From JANNHP01 sp031404455 (GTDB lineage Bacteria > Planctomycetota > JAJSAM01 > JAJVHW01), in assembly GCA_031404455.1 (NCBI GenBank), contig JANNHP010000129.1, forward strand, positions 1-6,241: DNA of 6,241 bases, written 5' to 3'. Positions 1 to 5,358 of the stretch are shown one piece after another. Numbering within the stretch: position 1 is the stretch's first letter; every line of letters begins with the position of its first letter. A model generated the notes under the pieces. The model was given only the letters and a program-made list of their open reading frames with translations. It was not told the DNA's origin and did no database searches. The translations under genes and the position numbers were made by a program.

Positions 1-35
1 ATTGTCCCCAGCAGATTGACGCGCGTCTCGCCCAT
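1..35 (-). CDS. Possible start of a gene running off the left edge
   Basis: Only the first 11 codons would lie in the window, reading MGETRVNLLGT. The support is the start context: AGGAGG at 46-41 on the minus strand, continuing to AGGAGGTG, followed after five bases by ATG at 35-33. This is the strongest Shine-Dalgarno match in the window. Third codon positions are 9/11 G/C, in line with the other genes. Against it, the same bases read acceptably on the plus strand (3-113), and the minus frame upstream of the ATG also looks protein-like (DEVHVSIQEV) up to a TAG near 106, so the ATG could be internal to a decayed frame. No family can be named from 11 residues. If real, it is divergent from the cytochrome gene. 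Confidence 0.3.
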   Translation of the reverse strand, partial: MGETRVNLLGT

Positions 36-331
36 GTGCACCTCCTGGATGCTGACATGGACTTCATCGCCCGCGCCACCGTCGAACTGGATCCCCCGGA
101 GCCACTAAGTTGACGGCGATGACCCATGGGTCGCCCCTACATGGGCAAGACGAACCGGTTGGACCTTGATGGCCCGCGCCCGGACAAGGGCCCCGCCCGC
201 CTCGGAACCGAGCCCGGTTGAAGCGGTTGCACGGCGTCGCACTTCCTGCAATCGCGCAGCGTCCGGAATCCCGCCCGAACTGGTGTATCAATCGGCCCGT
301 GCTGCGGCCCTTCCCGTGGTCCAACCGATCC

Positions 332-337
332 GGAGGA
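332..337 (+). promoter_or_regulatory. Ribosome binding site that sets the cytochrome start
   Basis: GGAGGA lies six bases before the ATG at 344. It favours that codon over the ATG at 350 (12 bases away) and over an upstream in-frame ATG at 218, whose extra 42 residues would bury the signal peptide. Confidence 0.8.
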
Positions 338-343
338 ACACCC

Positions 344-1387
344 ATGCCGATGAAGTCCGTCCTCGCCGCAGCCGCAGTCCTCGTGCTCGTGACGCACGGT
401 GCCGCGTTCGCCGTTGACGACGCCGCCGCCCCGAGGGTCGTGCGCGCCGCGCACGACGTCACGCTGAAGCTGAAGGTCGCGAAGGGCGGGAGGGTGTCCC
501 CCGGCGGCCGCATCTCGACCCGACTCGTCGTGAAGAACCGCGGTCGCACCATCGAGCCGGCGATCACGATGTCGATCTTCGCCGACACACCGACGGGCAC
601 GCCGCTCTGGACGGAGAACCTGTCGCTCGGCGGCAAGCGTCAGAAGACGAAGAGCGTCGAGCTGGACGTCCCCGCCGGAACGACCGAGCTCATCGCCGTC
701 GCCGACTGCGACGACGACGAGAACCCGGGCAACAACATGGACGGCGCGGCCGTCCACGACTCGGACGACCACGACTCGGACGACGGCGACGAAGACGATC
801 ACGATGACGGCGACAGCGGCACCGTCACTCCGCCGCTCCTCTCCGAGGTGCTCGCGGGCGCCTCGACGTACGCGACCAACTGTGCTTCGTGCCACGGCGT
901 CCTCGGCGACGGCGGCACGAGCGGCGAGCGCCTCGTCGGCGAGGATGCGCACGAACTCCTCGAGGCGATGCGCGAGGGTGAGGACGGGATGCCGAAGTTC
1001 GTCGACATGACGTGGCAGGACGCGCAGAACCTGGCGGCCTTCCTCGTGGACCCCTCCGCCGCGACGGCACCTCCGGCGACGACTCCGCCCACGACGACTC
1101 CGCCCACGACCACTCCCCCGACCACGCCCCCGACGACCACGCCCCCCGCGGCGACGCCGACCTACACCGGCACGATCAAGGCGATCCTCGACACGAGCTG
1201 CGTCGTGTGCCACAAGGGCACCAAAGCCGCCGCGAAGATCCGCCTCGACAGCTTCAGCGCCTCGAGCACGAGCGCGTCGAAGGCGCTGACCGCGATGCGC
1301 AACGGCCGGATGCCCCCCGGCAACCCGCTGCCCGCGGCCACGGTCCAGCTCTTCGCCGACTGGATCGCCGGCGGCAAGCCTCAGTAG
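344..1387 (+). CDS. Secreted diheme c-type cytochrome with CARDB-like domain
   Basis: The 347-residue product is probably a periplasmic or surface electron carrier. It opens with a Sec signal peptide (Lys4, hydrophobic 6-17, cleavage about Ala23/Val24). Residues 36-135 form a beta-sandwich-like segment resembling CARDB adhesion domains, with VVKNRG near 62-67 and a typical ending ENPGNN (126-131). An Asp/His-rich linker follows (138-158). Haem domain 1 (about 165-236) has CASCH at 180-184 and a likely axial Met216 in GMPKF, like class I/cbb3-type cytochromes. A Pro/Thr linker (241-268) leads to haem domain 2 (about 273-347), with CVVCH at 286-290, likely ligand Met323 in RMPPG, and a C-terminal FADWIAGG helix as in planctomycete-type (PSCyt1-like) domains. 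The two CxxCH sites and the signal peptide are seen directly; the CARDB call and Met ligands are inferred by resemblance. No redox enzyme is encoded nearby, so its partner is unknown. It appears monocistronic, with a stem-loop at its stop codon. Confidence 0.9.
   Translation: MPMKSVLAAAAVLVLVTHGAAFAVDDAAAPRVVRAAHDVTLKLKVAKGGRVSPGGRISTRLVVKNRGRTIEPAITMSIFADTPTGTPLWTENLSLGGKRQKTKSVELDVPAGTTELIAVADCDDDENPGNNMDGAAVHDSDDHDSDDGDEDDHDDGDSGTVTPPLLSEVLAGASTYATNCASCHGVLGDGGTSGERLVGEDAHELLEAMREGEDGMPKFVDMTWQDAQNLAAFLVDPSAATAPPATTPPTTTPPTTTPPTTPPTTTPPAATPTYTGTIKAILDTSCVVCHKGTKAAAKIRLDSFSASSTSASKALTAMRNGRMPPGNPLPAATVQLFADWIAGGKPQ
755..820 (+). repeat. Acidic linker with 15-bp tandem repeat
   Basis: Two perfect copies of CACGACTCGGACGAC stand at 755-769 and 770-784, followed by degenerate GAC/GAT-rich sequence. 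They encode residues 138-158 of the cytochrome, almost entirely Asp and His with a few Gly, Ser and Glu. The segment is probably disordered, separates the CARDB-like domain from haem domain 1, and could bind divalent metal. Confidence 0.75.
1064..1147 (+). repeat. Pro/Thr linker-encoding repeat
   Basis: Imperfect 15-bp units of the type ACGACGACTCCGCCC run from about 1076 to 1146, with one shortened 12-bp unit. They encode a TTPPT-type tether (cytochrome residues 241-268) between the two haem domains. Such tethers are common in secreted modular proteins. The repeat unit makes copy-number change by slippage plausible. Confidence 0.75.
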
Positions 1388-1431
1388 AGAAAGCGTCGGT
1401 ACCGTCTCCGACCCGTTTTCGTCGCTTTCTC
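1387..1431. terminator. Stem-loop touching the cytochrome stop codon
   Basis: GAGAAAGCG at 1387-1395, beginning on the last base of the TAG stop, pairs perfectly with CGCTTTCTC at 1423-1431. Inside the loop, GTCGG (1395-1399, sharing its first base with the outer stem) and CCGAC (1408-1412) could form an alternative small hairpin. No U-tract follows on the plus strand. It sits between convergent genes and could end transcription or protect the 3' end of the mRNA. The pairing is seen directly; terminator function is inferred and weak without the T-run. Confidence 0.4.
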
Positions 1432-1456
1432 GGGGTCACGAGCCGCGGTCGCCGTG

Positions 1457-1546
1457 CGGGGACGGTCCCCAAAGATCAAAGTTCACCGACCACACGACCG
1501 AGCGTCGCCGGGCCCCGCGAACTTTGAACTTTGAGGACCGTCCCCG
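1457..1546. repeat. REP/BIME-like nested inverted repeat
   Basis: Two 30-bp arms, 1457-1486 and 1517-1546, are inverted copies matching at 27 of 30 positions, separated by a 30-base spacer. The left arm contains a perfect hairpin, GGGGAC-G-GTCCCC (1458-1470), then a run containing ATCAAAGTTC. The right arm carries the same motifs reversed, including a duplicated AACTTTG (1520-1526 and 1527-1533). GGGGAC/GTCCCC palindromes in gaps between convergent genes are typical of REP sequences mobilised by REP-associated tyrosine (Y1) transposases; none is encoded in this window. The fold is seen directly; the REP assignment comes from its form and position. Confidence 0.65.
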
Positions 1547-1584
1547 CCCTCCCCGGCGCCGGGCAGAGCCTACAGCGCGCCGCC

Positions 1585-2814
1585 TCACCGTGCGATGGTG
1601 ACGATCCCGTCCTTCGAGACGCCCCACGTCTCGCCGTCGGCGAGGAGGTAGAAGGCGCGGACGAGCGACGCATGGCTCGACTCTCCGGGCTGGCCGCGGT
1701 TTCCTCTCAGGTCCACCATCATCAGCGCGACGGACCGGTTCTGGAGCGCCAGCGTGACGCCGCCGAGGTCGGCGATACGGACCATCTCCTCGAACGGGCG
1801 GACCGGCTTCTCGTCGGCGCCCGTCACCCAGTGGATCTCGAGTCCCTTCGGCGCGCACTTCACGGTGACGAGGGGCTTCCCCTTCGCGAGCTTCGGCAGG
1901 ATCTTCCCGATGTCGGAGACCGGTGTCGGACCACCCGCCGCTTCGCCCGCGCCGCCTTTGCCGCCCGACGCAGAGACCGAGTTCGGACCCTTCGCCTTCT
2001 CGGCGAGATCCGCGAGAGGCTTCATCACCGTTTCCGGCGTCTCCGCGAGCCGCTTCTTGGCGAAAGAGGACCACGCGTTGATGCGGTTGAGATCCGGTTT
2101 CGCTCCGACGGCCGCGGCGGCGGCCGTCATCGACGCCGCGGCCTTCTCGGCGTTGCCCGTCTTCATCCACGCGAACGCGGCCTCGGTGCCCGCGTGGGAG
2201 ACGAGGTCGAGCCAGCCGGCCTTCGCCGCGTCGAGCGACGCGGCGTCGAGGAGCGGAGCCGCCACGTCGAACTTCCCATCGGTCTCCGCCCGCATCGCCT
2301 CCGCGTACTTCGCGACGACCGCCGCGGCGCGTCCCGAGCCGGCCTTCTTCGCGTGCGCCGCCGCGACCGACGTCGCGTCCGCGGCCGAGGCGAAGTCGCC
2401 CGACTCCGTCGCGAGGAGCAGCAGGTTGCGGGCGAGCACCGGTGCCGCGACGTAGGCGCCGCAGCGTCCGGAGTCGAGCTTCCGCATCACGGCAGCGAGG
2501 AGGCTCGCCTGCGAGGGCGCGTCGGACGTCGCGCCGGATTCCGACGACTTCGCACCGCGCCGGATCGCGTCGATCTGCACGCCCTGGAGGAACTCCTCGA
2601 GCGACGTGGCGATCGTCTCCTCGATCTGCAGGTCCCCCGCCGCCTGCGCCGCCGCGACTGCATCGCCGTAGCGCTCCGCCGCCTTCAGGGTCTCCCCCTT
2701 GCCCGCGAGCGCCTTCGCGTCGTCGAGGACCTCCTGCGGCGAGTCGTCGGCGAGCGCCGTCGCCGAAGTGAGGAGCAAGGCGGCGACCAACATCCCCGTT
2801 CCGATTCGCGACAT
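1585..2814 (-). CDS. Exported helical protein with unknown C-terminal domain
   Basis: The 409-residue product is not one I recognise. It starts with a signal peptide (MSRIGTG, hydrophobic core 8-15, cleavage about Ala22/Asp23 after ALA), so it is periplasmic or secreted. Residues 25-275 are Ala/Leu/Lys/Asp-rich helices with repeated hairpin spacing (AAERYGDAVAAAQAAGD near 45-61; AAFAWMKTGNAEKAAASM near 212-229), resembling a degenerate TPR-like solenoid. A Gly-rich linker (284-296) separates a beta-rich C-terminal domain (about 305-409) containing GLEIHWVTG, MMVDLRGNRG and WGVSKDGIVTIAR. Two cysteines, 118 and 320, could pair. The ATG at 2814 is preferred over the GTG at 2820 because GGGAGG lies five bases before the ATG and overlaps the GTG. 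It is divergent from the large secreted protein and convergent with the cytochrome gene. A role as an envelope scaffold or binding protein is a guess. Confidence 0.85.
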   Translation of the reverse strand: MSRIGTGMLVAALLLTSATALADDSPQEVLDDAKALAGKGETLKAAERYGDAVAAAQAAGDLQIEETIATSLEEFLQGVQIDAIRRGAKSSESGATSDAPSQASLLAAVMRKLDSGRCGAYVAAPVLARNLLLLATESGDFASAADATSVAAAHAKKAGSGRAAAVVAKYAEAMRAETDGKFDVAAPLLDAASLDAAKAGWLDLVSHAGTEAAFAWMKTGNAEKAAASMTAAAAAVGAKPDLNRINAWSSFAKKRLAETPETVMKPLADLAEKAKGPNSVSASGGKGGAGEAAGGPTPVSDIGKILPKLAKGKPLVTVKCAPKGLEIHWVTGADEKPVRPFEEMVRIADLGGVTLALQNRSVALMMVDLRGNRGQPGESSHASLVRAFYLLADGETWGVSKDGIVTIAR

Positions 2815-2819
2815 GCGCA

Positions 2820-2825
2820 CCTCCC
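2820..2825 (-). promoter_or_regulatory. Ribosome binding site favouring ATG 2814
   Basis: GGGAGG (2825 to 2820 on the minus strand) ends inside the alternative GTG start and stands five bases before the ATG at 2814. A GTG start at 2820 would have no properly spaced site. Confidence 0.7.
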
Positions 2826-2835
2826 GTCGCGGCCC

Positions 2836-2841
2836 ACTCTA
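2836..2841 (-). promoter_or_regulatory. Candidate -10 box for the minus-strand gene
   Basis: TAGAGT on the minus strand lies 21 bases before the ATG at 2814. Transcription starting about seven bases later would leave a short leader just containing the GGGAGG site. No recognisable -35 hexamer is present. The match to TATAAT is 4 of 6. Confidence 0.25.
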
Positions 2842-2883
2842 TCGCCCCTCGCGACCGCGCGGCGCCCGCCGAGCCTGCATCGG

Positions 2884-2902
2884 GGCGGGTAGTATCCCCG
2901 CC
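2884..2902 (+). promoter_or_regulatory. Candidate leaderless promoter with flanking inverted repeat
   Basis: TAGTAT at 2890-2895 matches TATAAT at 4 of 6 positions and ends seven bases before the ATG at 2903. Transcription would therefore begin at or next to the start codon. No ribosome binding site is present. The hexamer is flanked by GGCGGG (2884-2889) and CCCGCC (2897-2902), a perfect 6-bp inverted repeat abutting the ATG that could be an operator. A -35 box is not evident. The sequence is seen directly; promoter function is inferred. Confidence 0.35.
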
Positions 2903-5341
2903 ATGAGACGCATAGGGATTCAGGTGGCGGCGGCGTTCGGGCTCGGTTGCTTCGCGTGGGCCGCGGGCGAGACGATCCCGATGCTGCTGCCGGGCGAGCG
3001 GGTCGAGGGGTCGCTCGCGGCGACGGGCGAGCGCAAGACGATCGCCTACGCCGGCGTCGAGGGCTCCACGCTCGACCTCGGCGCGAAGGCGCTGGGCGCG
3101 AGCCGCGTCGTGCCGACGATCACGCTCCTCGCACCCGACGGCACCGAGGTCGACCTCGGCGCGACCAACCCGAAGTCCACCGGCCGCGCCCGCGCGCGCC
3201 GCATCGCGCTCGGTGCGACCGGCATCTGGCGCATCGGCGTCACGACGCCCGCGAACGCAGGCGGGGACTTCGAGCTCTCGACGACGGCGAAGGTGCCGCT
3301 GAAGTTCTCGTGGAAGGCTTCGCAGGCCGACGCAGCGGCGTTCACGGACCACTTCGTGCCCGCGGCGCCGGGCGGCGTCATTGCGGTGTCGGTGACGGCG
3401 AAGGGCAAGCCGTCGTTCGACCCGACGGTCGAGCTGATCGCTCCGTCGGGCCGGTCGATCACCACGGTCGTCGGGTTCGCCGGCAAGGCGACGATCCCCG
3501 TCGCGCGGCTCGACGAACTCGGCCGGTACACGGTCCGGGTGACGGGAGGGCCCGGACCGTTCTCGGCGCGCGCCACGGTGAAGCCCGCGAAGAAGCGCGC
3601 GCCGACGTACCGCGACGTCGAGGCGCCGCCCGAGATCCGGTCGTTCACGCCCACCACGACCACGAACGACGCGCTCGTGCGCTTCGAGCTCGACGGTTTC
3701 GCGTTCTCGACGAAGCAGACCGTCGCGATCGTGGCGGGCGCCTCCACGCAGGCCGCCGGTCCCGTCAAGCAGATCACGCCGGCGGGCGCCGCCGCGGACT
3801 TCGACCTCTCGGGCGTGCCGCCCGGCACGTACGACATCCTCGTCGTCACGCCCGAAGGCAACTCCGCGACCGCGCCCGGGAAGCTCCTGGTGACCAACCG
3901 CGTTCCCGGCATCAACTCGATGACCCCGACGGAGGTCTCGAACAAGGACCCCTACACTCTCGACCTTCGGGGAGCGGGCTTCGATTCCACGGCGACCGTC
4001 TCGCTGCGCCGCACGGCCGACGCGCTCGCGATCCCCGTGACGGTCCAGACGCGCACGTCCCACACGACGATCTTCGCGAGGGTCTCTCCGCCCGCGTACG
4101 TCACGGGCCCGTGCGACCTCGAGATCCGCGACCCCGACGGCTCGAAGGTGACCATCGCCGGCGGCGTGGACCTGCTCGGGTTCCGCGCGCCGCCCGCCGC
4201 GGTGCGTCAACTGAGCGCGGTGGATGCGTGGCAGTCCTTCTTCCCGCGAGACTCGGCATACGACGCGACGAACGGACGCGTGCTCGTCGCCGTGCAGGAG
4301 CGCAACACCGTTGCGTTCACGCTCTTCGACGCCACGACGCTCGCGGTCGCCGACTCGATGGTCCTCAGCGTGGCGGACCTCGGGATCTCCGGCAAGATCG
4401 TGCGGCCGCGGATCGCGTGGGATCGCGTGACGGGCACGTTCGCGCTCGGACTGACGGCGGGATCGAGCGGCCAGGCGTACGCGTTCGTCCGCGTCGTCTC
4501 CGCGACCGATCTGCAGGACACCAAGCTGCAGACGAACCTCGCCTGGGCGATGTCCGCCGTCACGCAGGTGACCCCCGCGTCGAACGGCGACGACGGCGGG
4601 TACGTCGTCGTGTGGGAGCAGTACGAGGGCGCTGCGAACGGGGCGAAGATCAAGGCGCAGGTCATCACGCCGCAGCTCACCGCGAACACGTCCGCGCAGC
4701 CGGTGATCGTCTCGCACCCGCTCGGCTACCTCTGGGAGCCGGTCATCGCCTATCAGGGCAACCGGCGCTTCGTCGTGGCGTGGGCGGGAGCGGCGAACAA
4801 CGACGCGAACTGGGCGGTCTACGCCACCGTCGTGAATGCGGCCGGCATCTCGACGGGCGACGGCCCCTACGTCACCGCCACGTCCGCGGCGTGGAACGAC
4901 CTCTTCCAGCCCGAGATCACGCCGAACCCGAGCGACGGCTCGATGCTCCTCGCCTTCACCTACTCCGACGCGAGCGCCTACCGGCCCGGCGTGCAGCGTC
5001 TCGCGCCCGTCACCGCGAACCCCGGCCCGTACTCGGCCCTCGACGGCAGCGGCCTCCTGCCCGAGGGCTACATCGACAGCGTCCGCTGGAACCCGGCGCG
5101 CAGCGAGTTCGTGGCCACGATGACGAACGTCGGCGACCGCGTCGCGGTGCGTCGCGTCAACCCGGACGGCACGATCCGCGCGTCGCCCGTGCTCGAGTCC
5201 TACGAGGGCATCTGGGGCATCCTCTACGCCGGTCCGGAGGCCGGGCAACTCGGGCTCGTGCGCGGGTTCGACGGCACCGCCGACGACATCCACTTCGGCG
5301 GCACCGACGTGATGCAGGCGCTCGCGGGACCGCTTCGGTAG
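2903..5341 (+). CDS. Large secreted multidomain protein: PPC-like, IPT/TIG-like, propeller-like
   Basis: The 812-residue product is probably extracellular or surface-attached; I see no catalytic motif. A signal peptide spans about 1-21 (MRRIGIQ, hydrophobic core, AWA|AGE). Cys16 in GLGC is not a good lipobox. Residues 22-130 and 131-230 each resemble a pre-peptidase C-terminal beta-sandwich (PTITLLAPDGTEVDL near 71-85; PTVELIAPSGR near 174-184; GRYTVRVTGGPGPF at 207-220). Residues 242-332 and 335-427 resemble IPT/TIG immunoglobulin-like folds, opening with IRSFTP and INSMTP and containing GVPPGTYDILVVTPEG. Residues 440-812 contain repeated strand patterns (GRVLVAVQE, GTFALGLT, GGYVVVWEQYE, RRFVVAWAG, GSMLLAFTYSD, SEFVATMT), suggesting a six- or seven-bladed propeller. 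The ATG at 2903 begins the signal peptide; the open frame extends upstream but would add 68 arginine-rich residues. It probably forms an operon with the next gene, 17 bases downstream. Confidence 0.85.
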   Translation: MRRIGIQVAAAFGLGCFAWAAGETIPMLLPGERVEGSLAATGERKTIAYAGVEGSTLDLGAKALGASRVVPTITLLAPDGTEVDLGATNPKSTGRARARRIALGATGIWRIGVTTPANAGGDFELSTTAKVPLKFSWKASQADAAAFTDHFVPAAPGGVIAVSVTAKGKPSFDPTVELIAPSGRSITTVVGFAGKATIPVARLDELGRYTVRVTGGPGPFSARATVKPAKKRAPTYRDVEAPPEIRSFTPTTTTNDALVRFELDGFAFSTKQTVAIVAGASTQAAGPVKQITPAGAAADFDLSGVPPGTYDILVVTPEGNSATAPGKLLVTNRVPGINSMTPTEVSNKDPYTLDLRGAGFDSTATVSLRRTADALAIPVTVQTRTSHTTIFARVSPPAYVTGPCDLEIRDPDGSKVTIAGGVDLLGFRAPPAAVRQLSAVDAWQSFFPRDSAYDATNGRVLVAVQERNTVAFTLFDATTLAVADSMVLSVADLGISGKIVRPRIAWDRVTGTFALGLTAGSSGQAYAFVRVVSATDLQDTKLQTNLAWAMSAVTQVTPASNGDDGGYVVVWEQYEGAANGAKIKAQVITPQLTANTSAQPVIVSHPLGYLWEPVIAYQGNRRFVVAWAGAANNDANWAVYATVVNAAGISTGDGPYVTATSAAWNDLFQPEITPNPSDGSMLLAFTYSDASAYRPGVQRLAPVTANPGPYSALDGSGLLPEGYIDSVRWNPARSEFVATMTNVGDRVAVRRVNPDGTIRASPVLESYEGIWGILYAGPEAGQLGLVRGFDGTADDIHFGGTDVMQALAGPLR

Positions 5342-5348
5342 CCCGGAT

Positions 5349-5353
5349 GGGAG
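5349..5353 (+). promoter_or_regulatory. Ribosome binding site favouring ATG 5359
   Basis: GGGAG lies five bases before the ATG at 5359. The earlier in-frame ATG at 5347 has only CCCGG before it and would add four residues (MGVT) ahead of the signal peptide. Confidence 0.65.
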
Positions 5354-5358
5354 TGACG

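Larger units (their letters stand above)
1..343. other. Leader region without a convincing complete gene
   Basis: No reading frame here has both a credible start and protein-like content over a useful length. Three items are visible. First, a minus-strand ribosome site and ATG at 46-33 (separate entry). Second, an open plus frame from 3 to a TGA at 111-113 (36 codons, running in from the left edge), whose third positions are only about 69% G/C and which is exactly codon-complementary to the minus frame, so at most one is real. Third, a perfect 12-bp palindrome, GACCCATGGGTC, at 121-132. A 26-codon plus-strand frame at 141-221 (MGKTNRLDLDGP...) has no ribosome site. A weak TATCAA hexamer at 286-291 could be the -10 box of the cytochrome gene, but no -35 box matches. 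The rest is presumably the 5' region of that gene. Confidence 0.5.

Noticed and set aside
36..132. A minus-strand gene with a frameshift in the five-G run at 91-95
   Set aside because: Removing one base would join two protein-like readings, but no start codon exists upstream in the first frame and the plus strand reads equally well, so the appearance is not evidence enough.
121..132. Palindrome GACCCATGGGTC as an operator
   Set aside because: A 12-bp palindrome alone, over 200 bases from the nearest gene start, with no second copy; could be chance in this base composition.
137..1213. A 358-codon minus-strand frame over the cytochrome gene
   Set aside because: Arg/Val/Gly-rich shadow of a gene with two CxxCH motifs and a signal peptide; no start signal.
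1531..2892. A 453-codon plus-strand frame over the minus-strand gene
   Set aside because: Arg-rich composition without family features; it lies opposite a gene with a clear signal peptide and start site.
2903..2950. Lipoprotein signal at Cys16 of the large secreted protein
   Set aside because: GLGC lacks the usual Leu at -3, and a normal AWA-type signal peptidase I site follows.
1436..5293. A 1285-codon open frame on the minus strand
   Set aside because: It is extremely Arg/Gly-rich, runs antisense to the 2903-5341 gene and out of frame with the 1585-2814 gene, and has no signal peptide, domain or ribosome site. Such frames are expected by-products of strong G/C third-position bias.
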